Shown one piece after another: positions 1-7,563 of a stretch of 64,000 bases of DNA. Where the stretch lies: the NCBI RefSeq assembly GCF_012271765.1, contig NZ_VRKO01000013.1:143607-207606 (forward strand), read 5' to 3'. Origin of the DNA: Erwinia rhapontici (GTDB lineage: Bacteria; Pseudomonadota; Gammaproteobacteria; Enterobacterales; Enterobacteriaceae). Position 1 is the first letter of the stretch, and each line of letters opens with the position of its first letter. The notes below the pieces were generated by a model. The model did not search any database, was not told the DNA's origin, and saw only the letters and a program-made list of their open reading frames with translations. Both the position numbers and the translations under genes were made by a program.

Positions 1-103
1 GAATACGTTCACCTTCTTCGATCGACTCAGCAATATCGCGTTGACTCATCACCTGCAACAGGGACTCGGGGCTGGAAAACAAAGAGCAAATAAAGCGGAA
101 CAT
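1..103 (-). CDS. Hypothetical protein, 5' part only
   Basis: Partial gene whose start lies inside the window and whose 3' end runs off the left edge. The visible 34 residues begin MFRFICSLFSSPESLLQ and continue into a polar, acidic helix-like stretch ending SIEEGERI. The ATG has a good ribosome site, GAGGAG, six bases upstream. The N-terminal hydrophobic patch is short and not a clear signal peptide. I do not recognise the family from this fragment. It is transcribed away from the IraP-like gene at 295. Confidence 0.6.
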   Translation of the reverse strand, partial: MFRFICSLFSSPESLLQVMSQRDIAESIEEGERI

Positions 104-294
104 AGTTTCTCCTCAACGGGTGTCGGGGAAGCCTGGCAGCAGAGTGGCATTTCCGCTATCAGATGAAGGCGAAAACACACTGAGGGATTATCTGGAAATC
201 GCGATCATTTGCCTTATCTTGCGGTCTGTCCTGTTTACCCGGATTGGGGAGAGTGGTAATTTCATACGGATAATCTGATAAGGATAATAGCGAC

Positions 295-588
295 ATGAAG
301 CAACTGGTCATCGATATTTTAATGAAGCTCGCCAAAATGGATGTGGATACGAAAGAGCTGACAGCCCAGGTTGAAGCACAATCCCTGCTGATTGCCGCGC
401 TGTTGTTGACCGCAGGCAAAGAGGGATCATCCTCGATCTCTGAAAATATTCAGAATGCAGTACTCACTGCGTCACGCAGTGGCGATGGCTTTCTACAAAC
501 TGATGTGGATTTGCTGTTGACCCATGTCAACCGCCTGCTGGCGGTGACCCGTTATGTGGATGATGCTGCATCAACAGAAGACAGCTAA
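295..588 (+). CDS. IraP-like anti-adaptor protein (second copy)
   Basis: 97-residue protein clearly related to IraP, which in E. coli binds the adaptor RssB and so prevents ClpXP from degrading the stress sigma factor RpoS. Like genuine IraP (here at 24561) it starts with a basic-hydrophobic helix (MKQLVIDILMKLAKMD), then a K-E-L-x-A-Q-V-E-A segment and a leucine-rich helix, and ends in a polar tail. It is about ten residues longer than the copy at 24561 and diverges in its second half, where the conserved C-terminal HPRQ of IraP is missing. It stands alone; its stop codon overlaps that of the opposite-strand small gene at 585. The family call is firm; binding to RssB is inferred. Confidence 0.75.
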   Translation: MKQLVIDILMKLAKMDVDTKELTAQVEAQSLLIAALLLTAGKEGSSSISENIQNAVLTASRSGDGFLQTDVDLLLTHVNRLLAVTRYVDDAASTEDS

Positions 589-755
589 CGATAAACCTCC
601 CCACACAGCAGCACCACATTGGGGCGCCGCTTTAAGATCCGTTCGGCCATCTCTTCACAGGCGTATCGGGTGGGATAAATATGCTCGGAAACCGGAAGTG
701 CGTCACAAGCATCATATCCACAGGCACTGACGAGTAATACGAAGCCGATTAACAT
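585..755 (-). CDS. Small cysteine-containing protein, 56 aa
   Basis: Short reading frame starting MLIGFVLLVSACGYDAC and ending CGEVYR. The ATG has a strong ribosome site (AAAGGAGTG) seven bases upstream, and the frame ends tail to tail with the IraP-like gene, the two stops overlapping. It has a hydrophobic N-terminus, then cysteines at 12, 17, 33 and 51. This layout (short hydrophobic start, C-x4-C, later Tyr-x-Thr-x-x-x-x-Cys) recalls the enterobacterial YebW/DUF1482 small proteins, but I offer that only as a likeness. SAC could be a weak lipobox. Function unknown. Confidence 0.55.
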   Translation of the reverse strand: MLIGFVLLVSACGYDACDALPVSEHIYPTRYACEEMAERILKRRPNVVLLCGEVYR

Positions 756-887
756 CACTCACTCCTTTGACCGATCAGGGACTGATATTCAGTATAGGCG
801 ACAAGTTAAGGTGCGTGTAATCCGCTTGTGCTGAGCTGTTTGGGTTACTGTTATTGCACCATTTCTGCAACTTCAGGAGCTTTTGTC

Positions 888-1778
888 ATGCTGTTTCGCG
901 GACTTTCTGCTTTCCCCATAACGCCTCTAAATACGTCTGGCGTGGTTGATATTCCTGCTCTGGAAAAACTGCTGCTCAGGCTGAAACGAGCGGGGGTCGA
1001 TTCAGTGGGGTTACACGGCAGTACCGGGTTGTATGCCTATCTCAGTCGTGAACAGAAGCAGCGATCCATTGAGGCTGCAGTGGCCTGTCTTGGCCCGGAC
1101 ATCCCGGTGATTCCCAGCGCGGGAGCGCTGCGTACTGATGAGGCTTGCCTGTTGGCTGAGGATGCTGAACGCGCCGGCGCTCAGGGAATTTTACTGGCGC
1201 CGGTTTCCTATACGCCACTGCGTGAAGAGGAAGTTTTCCAGCACTATTCTGCCGTGGCGCAGTCCAGTCATCTGCCCATTTGTATCTATAACAATCCTGG
1301 CACGACGCACTTTACCTTCACGCAGGGCTTACTACAGCGGCTGGCAACATTGCCGCAGATACAGGCGCTGAAGCAGCCCGGACAGGCCGATATGCGTCAG
1401 AGCGATGTAGCGGAGCTGCGAGCGTTGTTTCCAACAACGTTTGCCGTCGGCTACAGCGGTGACTGGCATGCGGCAGGGGCATTGCTGGCCGGTGGCGATG
1501 TGTGGTTTAGCGTGCTGGGAGGATTATTACCGCAACAGGCTCTGGCGCTAACCCGTGCTGCGCAGGGGGGAGAGGTGGATCGCGTTGCAGAACTCAACCA
1601 GCAGCTGGCGCCGTTGTGGCAATTGTTTCAGACGCTGAGTAGCCTGCGAGTGATGTATGCCGCCGCAGATATTCTGGGGATTTGCCAGCCCGTATTGCCA
1701 CGGCCGTTATTGGGGCTGAACAGTGCCGAGTGTCGACAGGTTGAGCAGGTGTTGCATGCATTACCGGATGTGGAGTGA
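888..1778 (+). CDS. Dihydrodipicolinate synthase family aldolase
   Basis: 296-residue TIM-barrel protein of the DapA/N-acetylneuraminate lyase family (class I aldolases that condense or split pyruvate with an aldehyde). Visible family features are the FPITPLN start, a GSTGLY loop in place of the usual G-T-T-G-E, the YNNPG motif with its catalytic tyrosine region, and the Schiff-base lysine in ALKQPG. The altered GxxG loop and its isolated position argue against DapA itself; the substrate cannot be named. The ATG at 888 was chosen because AGGAG lies eight bases upstream; an upstream extension to 828 has no ribosome site. A hairpin terminator follows at 1788. Confidence 0.85.
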   Translation: MLFRGLSAFPITPLNTSGVVDIPALEKLLLRLKRAGVDSVGLHGSTGLYAYLSREQKQRSIEAAVACLGPDIPVIPSAGALRTDEACLLAEDAERAGAQGILLAPVSYTPLREEEVFQHYSAVAQSSHLPICIYNNPGTTHFTFTQGLLQRLATLPQIQALKQPGQADMRQSDVAELRALFPTTFAVGYSGDWHAAGALLAGGDVWFSVLGGLLPQQALALTRAAQGGEVDRVAELNQQLAPLWQLFQTLSSLRVMYAAADILGICQPVLPRPLLGLNSAECRQVEQVLHALPDVE

Positions 1779-1787
1779 TGTAGCAGA

Positions 1788-1815
1788 AATGGCCCTGCGG
1801 GTTCGCAGGGCCATT
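1788..1815. terminator. Bidirectional hairpin between DapA-family gene and yjbE-like gene
   Basis: Perfect 12-bp stem AATGGCCCTGCG / CGCAGGGCCATT with a 4-base loop, lying between two convergent genes. Only short T tracts follow on either strand, so its efficiency is uncertain. Confidence 0.7.
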
Positions 1816-1861
1816 GAAAGCTTTGTGAGACCGGCTTTCTACTTGCTGTGTGAAAGAATAA

Positions 1862-2104
1862 TTAACGTGAAACGGTAGAGGTTGTGGTGGTCGTTGTTCC
1901 GGTATTGGAGCCATCACCACCGCCGGAAGTCGCGAGAGCCACGCCTAACAGAGCAGCGACTGCGCCCACGCCGACGGCATCTGAAGTGCCATCTGACATG
2001 GATGATGCGCTACTACCTGCTGCCTCACCTGCCCCAGTAACGGCCCAGGTGTTGGCGCTGCCTGCCAGTAATACCAGCAGAAAAACTGATTTAACATATT
2101 TCAT
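1862..2104 (-). CDS. yjbE: YjbE-like exopolysaccharide-associated protein
   Basis: 80-residue secreted protein with a signal peptide (MKYVKSVFLLVLLAGSANTWA), then a Ser/Gly/Ala-rich segment, a GVALATSGGGDGSNTG motif and a run of threonines. This matches YjbE, first gene of the Rcs-controlled yjbEFGH exopolysaccharide operon of E. coli. The yjbF, yjbG and yjbH genes are not next to it, so it is an orphan copy or a paralogue. The Gly/Thr tail is low-complexity and may bind polysaccharide or the cell surface; the biochemical role of the family is not settled. Confidence 0.75.
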   Translation of the reverse strand: MKYVKSVFLLVLLAGSANTWAVTGAGEAAGSSASSMSDGTSDAVGVGAVAALLGVALATSGGGDGSNTGTTTTTTSTVSR

Positions 2105-2530
2105 TTTATTATCCTAAGGTCTGGAGACAGCAGGTGCTGCCAGAGAAGGATAATGAGATTTATTGTGTTGTGATATGGGCATCTCACAGCGGTTTCAGCG
2201 GGACTCCAGTCGCAGTGGCAGGAAAAAAGATCCAGTCATAACTGTTCTGTCTTCTTGTCACAATACTGTCATAGTGGGGATTAGCGCAGCGGCGAAAATG
2301 CGATGAGAACTTTCTCGCGCTGAGTACGATTAATACTGGCTGTGAAACGTGGCCGCCTGTGGCTGGAAAACCGCACTTATTTTCAGAATATCCTCTTAGC
2401 ATCATTATTCCTTCCCTGGATGCCCGCGCAGTGTGCGATTAATCCTGGTTTTTGCCAAATAGCCCAGCTTTTAAGAACTTGTTAAGCCAGTTATGGCCTA
2501 CTGAAGATTGCCGTATTGAAGCGAGGGTTT
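2105..2530. other. Intergenic region, divergent promoters
   Basis: A 426-base gap between the yjbE-like gene (leftward) and the methyltransferase gene (rightward). No convincing coding frame is visible. The only recognisable signal is the Pho-box-like pair at 2255-2272. The rest presumably carries the yjbE promoter and a long leader for the methyltransferase gene. Confidence 0.6.
2255..2272 (+). promoter_or_regulatory. Possible Pho box
   Basis: TTGTCAC-AATA-CTGTCAT: two half-sites 11 bp apart, close to the PhoB consensus (CTGTCAT with 4-bp AT spacers). It faces the methyltransferase gene 260 bp downstream. No clear -10 element was identified, so this is a sequence match only. Confidence 0.4.
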
Positions 2531-3115
2531 ATGTTGCTATCTGCACTGTCCTATATCAAAAATAAAACCGGGTATCTCCAGGAGTTTATTGCAGACCCCC
2601 GTAAAACGGGCACGATTGCCCCTTCGTCTAAGGCATTGTGTAAAACCATGTCAGATGCCGTCGACTGGCAGCATTGCCTGCGAATTGCAGAATTGGGGGC
2701 AGGGGACGGTGTGTTAACCCGTCACCTGCTGACCCGAATGCGCCCGGATGCCAGCCTGCTGACGTTTGAAACGAACCCACGTTTTCATCCTCGGCTGGCG
2801 GCACTTGAGGATGCGCGTTTGCAGGTGAGTGGCGAATCAGCGGAGACGTTGTGCGGAGAGTTTGATGCGATTTTTTCCGGCCTGCCGCTGTTATCGCTGC
2901 CGCATGAGGTTCGTCATCGTATTTTGCAGCAGGCTGCCTCACAGCTGAGTGCCAATGGTGTCTTTATCCAGTTCCAGTACACCTCGCTTTGCGAGCCGTT
3001 GCTCTCCGGGTATTTCGCCTGGAATCGCACGCGAGTACTGGCGAATCTGCCCCCGGCATGGGTCTATCGTGGCCATTCGCTGGCGCAGTTACCCTGGGCC
3101 AGTCGTGGACGTTAA
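2531..3115 (+). CDS. SAM-dependent methyltransferase (phospholipid methylase / rRNA dimethylase-like)
   Basis: 194-residue class I methyltransferase. The N-terminal block (F-I-A-D-P-R-K-T-G-T-I-A-P-S-S) and the SAM-binding loop AELGAGDGVLTRHLL are typical of the group that includes bacterial phosphatidylethanolamine N-methyltransferases and KsgA-like proteins. An FETNP acidic motif follows, and FSGLPLLSLP occupies the position of the usual catalytic loop. There is no membrane segment. The substrate cannot be decided from sequence. The ATG at 2531 follows GAGGG closely; a TTG 15 bases upstream is an alternative. It stands alone, upstream of the AriR-like gene. Confidence 0.75.
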   Translation: MLLSALSYIKNKTGYLQEFIADPRKTGTIAPSSKALCKTMSDAVDWQHCLRIAELGAGDGVLTRHLLTRMRPDASLLTFETNPRFHPRLAALEDARLQVSGESAETLCGEFDAIFSGLPLLSLPHEVRHRILQQAASQLSANGVFIQFQYTSLCEPLLSGYFAWNRTRVLANLPPAWVYRGHSLAQLPWASRGR

Positions 3116-3191
3116 ATGAGATTGATCTGACTCTGGCTTGTTATTGGTGCAGCTTTGCTATGCTTAATCTTTAACCCAAGAGGAGGACAAG

Positions 3192-3422
3192 ATGAGCACT
3201 GAAGAAGCAGTACCAATTTCGAGTGAAGAAGAAGTGTGTACTATCATCGGTAAAGCCGTGGTTGACTTGAGTATTACGGGTCAGCCGGTTAACAAATCCA
3301 CGCTGGGCTTAAAGCTGCTGGCGATGGCCGATCAGGATCAGGATGACGAACGTATTTTACTCTACTGGATTGCCCGCAGGGCCATCAATCAACCGCATAA
3401 ATTTGCGGAGGCAAGGTTCTGA
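3192..3422 (+). CDS. YmgB/AriR family biofilm/acid-resistance connector
   Basis: 76-residue helical protein. The segment E-E-E-V-C-T-I-I-G-K-A-V-V-D-L followed by I-T-G-Q-P-V-N-K aligns well with E. coli AriR (YmgB), a dimeric small regulator of biofilm and acid resistance in the BluR/RcsB circuit. The ribosome site is nearly perfect (AGAGGAGGA, five bases before the ATG). A CTATGCT-like -10 about 40 bases upstream would suit a stationary-phase promoter. A second family member, closer to YcgZ, is at 17622. Direct partners are not predictable. Confidence 0.75.
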   Translation: MSTEEAVPISSEEEVCTIIGKAVVDLSITGQPVNKSTLGLKLLAMADQDQDDERILLYWIARRAINQPHKFAEARF

Positions 3423-3465
3423 TACTTGCCTTGTAAACGGTACATTTGCTACCGGACGACAACGG

Positions 3466-3488
3466 CCGTTCAGGCAATACCTGAACGG
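3466..3488. terminator. Hairpin between convergent genes
   Basis: Perfect 9-bp stem CCGTTCAGG / CCTGAACGG with a five-base loop, between the AriR-like gene and the leftward acyltransferase gene. No T run follows, so termination is only probable. Confidence 0.5.
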
Positions 3489-3496
3489 TCATTGCA

Positions 3497-4510
3497 TCAG
3501 ATAAGACGTTTCAGCCCCGGAACGCGGTCTATCAACGAGATTAGCAGTACTGACAGCAGATAGCTGACCAGCGCTATGGCTGGGATCGTCAGTACCGAAG
3601 AATAGTTATCAAAGCTGATGGGATACAACCGCATTAGCGTTTCCAGTACCAGCATGTGCACAAAGTAAACCCCTACGCTAAGCCTGGCCAGATTGCGGAT
3701 GATCAGATTCACGCGCCGTGAAAACTGCAAAGGAGCATGCAGCAGCATAAAGAAGCAGGCCAATGCGAGTGTGACAATCGTGGGTGCTGAATAAAACAGG
3801 AAAATCTCATTAGGTTGACCAATGCTTTTCGACAGCGAATACCCCATCACTGCCGTTAATACTGCGCTGAGGATAAATATAATCGCCGCAATGGTGACTT
3901 TGGGCGACAGCTTATAACGACGAACCACCCCGCCAATAATATAAAATCCGGAGAGATAAACCACCATGTCGATATTGCTGGGCGTGGGTGCTATCCGGTT
4001 TTCCAGTACGGTCTCTTTGAAGTTATCAAATAACATATACACGGAGGCCAGCGCAAACCAGACGGCAATAATGTAGTTAATTCTCTTCTGACTTCCGTTT
4101 TGAATAAACGTATTCAGCAGCGGCGTCACCAGGAACAGCAGAATCAGGGTATAGATAAACCACAAATGCTCGTAGGCTGGGGTGCTCAGCAGATCCAGTA
4201 AGCTGAAAAGGGTCGTGCTGTCGTTGATTAAGCGGTCGTAAATAAAATAAATACCTGTCCAGGCAATCAGGGGTAACAACAAATTCAACACGCGAGTTTT
4301 CAGCGTGCTTAACAATGATTCATTTTTATTCAGTGAGATATAACCGGCGATCAGCAAAAACAAGGGAAATGAAATTCGTCCCAGCGCATCGTACATCACC
4401 GCGACTGACCAGGCGCTATGAAATGTGCTGAACGGTACCGCCGCCGTGTGCAACAGAACGACCAGATAAGTAGCGATGATCGTCAACAGTTTAATATTGA
4501 GGGTTTTCAA
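3497..4510 (-). CDS. Membrane acyltransferase, family 3
   Basis: 337-residue integral membrane protein with about ten hydrophobic segments. It belongs to the acyltransferase-3 family (WecH/OatA-type), which transfers acetyl or other acyl groups to sugars of surface polysaccharides. The first helix carries the family's conserved histidine (VVLLHTAAVPF), and FPLFLLIAGY is the usual following motif. There is no C-terminal SGNH domain. The start appears to be TTG with AAGGAAA ten bases upstream; no in-frame ATG lies near. With no glycan genes nearby the acceptor cannot be named. Confidence 0.8.
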   Translation of the reverse strand: MKTLNIKLLTIIATYLVVLLHTAAVPFSTFHSAWSVAVMYDALGRISFPLFLLIAGYISLNKNESLLSTLKTRVLNLLLPLIAWTGIYFIYDRLINDSTTLFSLLDLLSTPAYEHLWFIYTLILLFLVTPLLNTFIQNGSQKRINYIIAVWFALASVYMLFDNFKETVLENRIAPTPSNIDMVVYLSGFYIIGGVVRRYKLSPKVTIAAIIFILSAVLTAVMGYSLSKSIGQPNEIFLFYSAPTIVTLALACFFMLLHAPLQFSRRVNLIIRNLARLSVGVYFVHMLVLETLMRLYPISFDNYSSVLTIPAIALVSYLLSVLLISLIDRVPGLKRLI

Positions 4511-4627
4511 ACAACGGTTTCCTTTGCCAGAGGGCTACACTGCATGGCATCTGCAGGTATTCACTGCCTTAAAGGTAACATATTTTGGGGCAAGTCTGAT
4601 GTTTTACCTGCAAAAACGCCCGCAGTT

Positions 4628-4876
4628 TTAACTGCGTTGATTATTGATGATAATTTCCGGGGCGCAGGATTCACCCGGTTTGACGATGCGGAACTCTGCT
4701 TTACCCTTATGAACATAGATACAAGCCCGGCCCGCATCACCGCCATCCTGCTCCTGTGATAAAGAAATAACGGTTTTCTCTGCCATGGAAAAAGGCGTCA
4801 AAAGGATCAAACCCGCAAACAAGAGAAATAGCGGGTAGCGTTCAGTGAATTTTATTTTGTCGCTAAATTGCGACAT
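4628..4876 (-). CDS. Small secreted or membrane-anchored hypothetical protein
   Basis: 82 residues. A polar N-terminus (MSQFSDKIKFTERYP) is followed by a hydrophobic core (LFLLFAGLILLTPFSMA) resembling a signal peptide or anchor. A mature part of about 50 residues has two cysteines (C-I-Y and S-C-A-P), which could form a disulfide in the periplasm. The ATG is preceded by a good site, GGAGGG. The family is not recognised. Confidence 0.55.
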   Translation of the reverse strand: MSQFSDKIKFTERYPLFLLFAGLILLTPFSMAEKTVISLSQEQDGGDAGRACIYVHKGKAEFRIVKPGESCAPEIIINNQRS

Positions 4877-5078
4877 AGCGTGCCCTCCATTAGCCTGTGT
4901 TAGGTCGTAGCCAATAAGCGCAGGTCACCATGACCTTTTCGCACTACGACCGTAACCTGTCATAAACCGGAGGCAATATCGGTGTTAATGGGGGCGCTTC
5001 TCTATGAGAATACTCTCATTTTATCTGGATCTGAAGTAAAGGCGGAAACAATTGCGTTCCCGCGCGAAGACACAGCGA

Positions 5079-5282
5079 TTAATGCTGTAAAAACTGATGC
5101 TTGATGTGTTTGTAGAAGAAGGCGCCTTTAGAGGGAGCCGCCATAAAAAAATGCCAGGTCGTCAGAGGGACATTGCGATAAGTCGACGTCCCATGACCGA
5201 GTAATTCAACTTCCAGTATCCGTTTGTCAGCATCGTAGCCGACAGAGTGAATTGCAGATGAGGCAACAATTTGTCGTTTCAT
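5079..5282 (-). CDS. KTSC domain protein
   Basis: 67-residue protein consisting almost entirely of one KTSC domain: V-A-S-S-A-I-H-S-V-G-Y-D, then LEVEL, a Y-R-N-V-P motif and a closing S-K-G-A-F-F-Y-K-H-I-K. The name-giving K-T-S-C residues are usually at the C-terminus of longer homologues. KTSC domains occur alone or fused to lysyl-tRNA-synthetase-like or other domains, and their function is unproven. The start is supported by GGAGGGG seven bases upstream. A strongly structured region lies upstream at 5380-5530. Confidence 0.75.
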   Translation of the reverse strand: MKRQIVASSAIHSVGYDADKRILEVELLGHGTSTYRNVPLTTWHFFMAAPSKGAFFYKHIKHQFLQH

Positions 5283-5630
5283 ATCCCCTCCTGAACCAAA
5301 TCGTGTGATTAAAATTTAACCTATAAACACGAGTTCATCTTGTCCTGAATCAAATTCATTGAGGTTTAGGCACATTAAGACAAGCGAGGCGGGGAGCGAC
5401 AGAGAGAAGCGGATAAAAATGAGCCTCGGGAAGTGGGAAACCCAGCAACACTTCCTGAGGCCATGCAAATGCATGATTCGTTACAGGGCTACTGTACATG
5501 CCTCGCCAAACTTGTACAAGAATATTTTTTTTGCATAGATTTGGTGATTTGTATGGAGAGGCAAAAAGGATGACGGAGGACGATCAAACTTGCTAAAGTG
5601 CTTTTTTTCACTGGTTTAGCGGAATTTGAT
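5283..5630. other. Structured intergenic region
   Basis: About 350 bases with no convincing gene but dense inverted repeats: outer arms GCGAGGC (5384-5390) and GCCTCGC (5500-5506), the large hairpin at 5423-5461, a palindromic ATGCAAATGCAT at about 5463, and CTTGTACAAG followed by eight T residues on the + strand at about 5511-5530. The GCCTC/GAGGC blocks can pair in more than one way. Confidence 0.55.
5423..5461 (-). terminator. Strong hairpin, terminator-like on the minus strand
   Basis: Thirteen-base arms GCCTCGGGAAGTG / CACTTCCTGAGGC (12 of 13 paired) with a 13-base loop. On the minus strand the hairpin is followed by TCATTTTTA. It lies 140 bases upstream of the KTSC gene on the same strand, so it may attenuate that gene or end a separate leftward RNA. 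Confidence 0.5.
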
Positions 5631-5825
5631 ATGTCGAATGAAATTGCACACCCGTCCAACAGCCCGAAGCAGGCTGCCTTACAATTGGTGATTGAACTGG
5701 TTCGCGCCGGGAAATTGAGCCCGTTGCAGGGCGATGCGGCCAATATGATCTCGATCTATGAGCAGTTTAAGACGCATTTTGAAGCTGAAAAACATAAGCA
5801 CGCGTCTGACTCCGCGATTTCCTGA
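5631..5825 (+). CDS. Small hypothetical protein, 64 aa
   Basis: Reading frame starting MSNEIAHPSNSPKQAALQ; the central part is predicted helical (LVIELVRAGKLSPLQ) and the tail is lysine/histidine-rich. An in-frame GTG at 5598 would add eleven residues, but the ATG at 5631 looks better (GCGGAA upstream). It is composed like a genuine small cytosolic protein. I do not recognise the family. Confidence 0.5.
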   Translation: MSNEIAHPSNSPKQAALQLVIELVRAGKLSPLQGDAANMISIYEQFKTHFEAEKHKHASDSAIS

Positions 5826-5848
5826 GACTCGTTTCAGATAACCAGACG

Positions 5849-5877
5849 TTCAGCTACGGGCAAGGCCCGTAGCTGAA
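5849..5877. terminator. Bidirectional terminator
   Basis: Perfect 13-bp stem TTCAGCTACGGGC / GCCCGTAGCTGAA around a three-base loop, between the 64-aa gene and the leftward binding-protein gene. Confidence 0.75.
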
Positions 5878-5882
5878 ATGCA

Positions 5883-7460
5883 CTACTTTTTACTGACCAG
5901 ATCGAAATAGAGCAGGCTGTTGCCCACGCCCTGATAGTCGCCCTGGACATTGTTGCCCAGCCCCACCTGTTTCTGCCCCTGTAATGACACCACATACGGC
6001 GAGTTTTGCTGGATGTCGGTTTGCAGTTCCTGATAAAGCGCCGTGCGTTTTTTCACATCGCTCTCTGCGGCGGCCGCACGTGTTTTGGCACTCAGCTCAG
6101 GAATAGTCCAGCCGACGCGCCAGGCCAGTGTTTTCGGCCCGCCCTCAACGTTGTAGGCGAAGGTGCTGGCGTTGCTGTTGGCATCGACGTAATCCGCGCC
6201 CCAGTAGATAAAGATGGACTGGAAGTTACGTCCACGCATTTTTCCCCAGAGCTCAGACTCTGCCACGGGCTGGATATCAATCTGGATATCCGCTTTGGCA
6301 AAGCTGGCCTGCAACGCCTGCGCCACGTCACTGTACGGTGGCTGATTGATAATGGTCAGAGAAAAGCGGGTGCCGGGCTTGATCCCTCCTTTCGCCAGAA
6401 TCGCTTTCGCTTTTGCCACATCGTAGTGGAAAGGTTGGTTGTCCAGCGCGCCGTCAAAGCCAGCAGGGAGGAAGGTCTGATGTGTTTGATACTGGCCCTT
6501 TAACAGCTGCGTGGACAGGCTGTTGTAATCGACCAGCCAGCGTGCGGCCTGCCACAGCGCCGGGTTACCCAGCGCAGGTTGTTGTTTATCCTGAGTGTTG
6601 AAACCGAGGTAGTAAATCAGTGCGGAGGGATAGCTGGCAACACGCACGTTGGTTTGTTTTTTCAGCGTGGCGAACTGGTCTGCGCCCAGATCGTATGCCA
6701 CATCTGCATCGCCCTTTTCCAGCAACAGTCTGCGTGAACCGGCATCGGCAACGCTTTTCAGCAGCACGCGTTTCAGATGCGGGGCTGGCTGTGCGTTAGG
6801 ATTCTGTTCCAGCACCAGCGCCTGCTGCGGCACGTACTTGCTGATGGCATAAGGGCCACTGCCTGCCGAATGTGTCCTCAGCCAGTTATTACCGTAATCC
6901 TGCTGGCTGACGTGCTGTTTCACCAGTTTGCTGTCGACTGTTGAAGCGACGGCAGAGGTCAGCAGTCTCAGTGCCAGGTCGCGGCCGATAGCTGACTGCC
7001 ACCGGAGCTCAAACTGCGTATCGCTCTTCCTGGTAAACTGCGCATCAATATTATCCGGGGTCCAGCCAAACTCACCCAGAATAAAGACCGGCGTTTTGTT
7101 CAGTTTCACCGCACGCGTTAGCGAGTAAATCACATCGTCGCTGGTGACCGGATTGCCGCTGGCAAATTTTTTCCCGGCGTTGAGCGTGAACAGCAGACTG
7201 TGTTCGGTGCTACCTGCTTCCCATTTGCTGGCGAGTTCCGGGACCAGATTACGTTCATGGCGGATCTCCGGGGAGACCAGCGTTTGGTAGACGTTGCGCA
7301 GACTGCTGTTACTGACGGTTTCAAAACTTTCCGCCGGATCAAAGCTGATAATCCCGTCGAGCGAGATGGCCACCACCAGCGTATCGGCCGGAGTGGCAGC
7401 CTGGGCGCCATGGGTCAATGCCAGGGTACTGGCGATTAATAAAGGAAGAATCTTGTGCAT
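5883..7460 (-). CDS. Peptide-type ABC transporter periplasmic binding protein (second copy)
   Basis: 525-residue extracytoplasmic solute-binding protein of family 5 (DppA/OppA type) with a signal peptide ending AQA. It is plainly a paralogue of the binding protein at 10972: both have A-T-P-A-D-T-L-V after the signal, the K-F-A-S-G-N-P segment, R-R-L-L-L-E-x-G-D-A-D, and near-identical NQPPY...AQALQASFAK stretches. It is the last gene of the cluster, 103 bases after the second ATPase, with its own ribosome site (CAGGA). The operon therefore probably feeds one membrane complex from two binding proteins of different specificity. The ligand is not predictable. Confidence 0.85.
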   Translation of the reverse strand: MHKILPLLIASTLALTHGAQAATPADTLVVAISLDGIISFDPAESFETVSNSSLRNVYQTLVSPEIRHERNLVPELASKWEAGSTEHSLLFTLNAGKKFASGNPVTSDDVIYSLTRAVKLNKTPVFILGEFGWTPDNIDAQFTRKSDTQFELRWQSAIGRDLALRLLTSAVASTVDSKLVKQHVSQQDYGNNWLRTHSAGSGPYAISKYVPQQALVLEQNPNAQPAPHLKRVLLKSVADAGSRRLLLEKGDADVAYDLGADQFATLKKQTNVRVASYPSALIYYLGFNTQDKQQPALGNPALWQAARWLVDYNSLSTQLLKGQYQTHQTFLPAGFDGALDNQPFHYDVAKAKAILAKGGIKPGTRFSLTIINQPPYSDVAQALQASFAKADIQIDIQPVAESELWGKMRGRNFQSIFIYWGADYVDANSNASTFAYNVEGGPKTLAWRVGWTIPELSAKTRAAAAESDVKKRTALYQELQTDIQQNSPYVVSLQGQKQVGLGNNVQGDYQGVGNSLLYFDLVSKK

Positions 7461-7563
7461 GATGGAGTCCTGAATCGGGAGCGATATCAGGACTATAGGC
7501 GTATAACTGTGGATCAGAAATGCCAGATCTGACTATGGTTAGCTGTTAAAAACACAACCTGCT

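Noticed and set aside
2184-2405. 73-codon frame on the minus strand in the yjbE upstream gap
   Set aside because: No ribosome site, odd composition, crosses the Pho-box-like region; most likely non-coding.
5004-5019. Palindrome ATGAGA-ATAC-TCTCAT
   Set aside because: Could be an operator but matches no site I can name and is too short to report as a feature.
4982-5104. 40-codon frame starting GTG with GGAGG upstream
   Set aside because: Overlaps the 3' end of the KTSC gene, has no hydrophobic or family features and nothing beyond the ribosome-site-like bases supports it.
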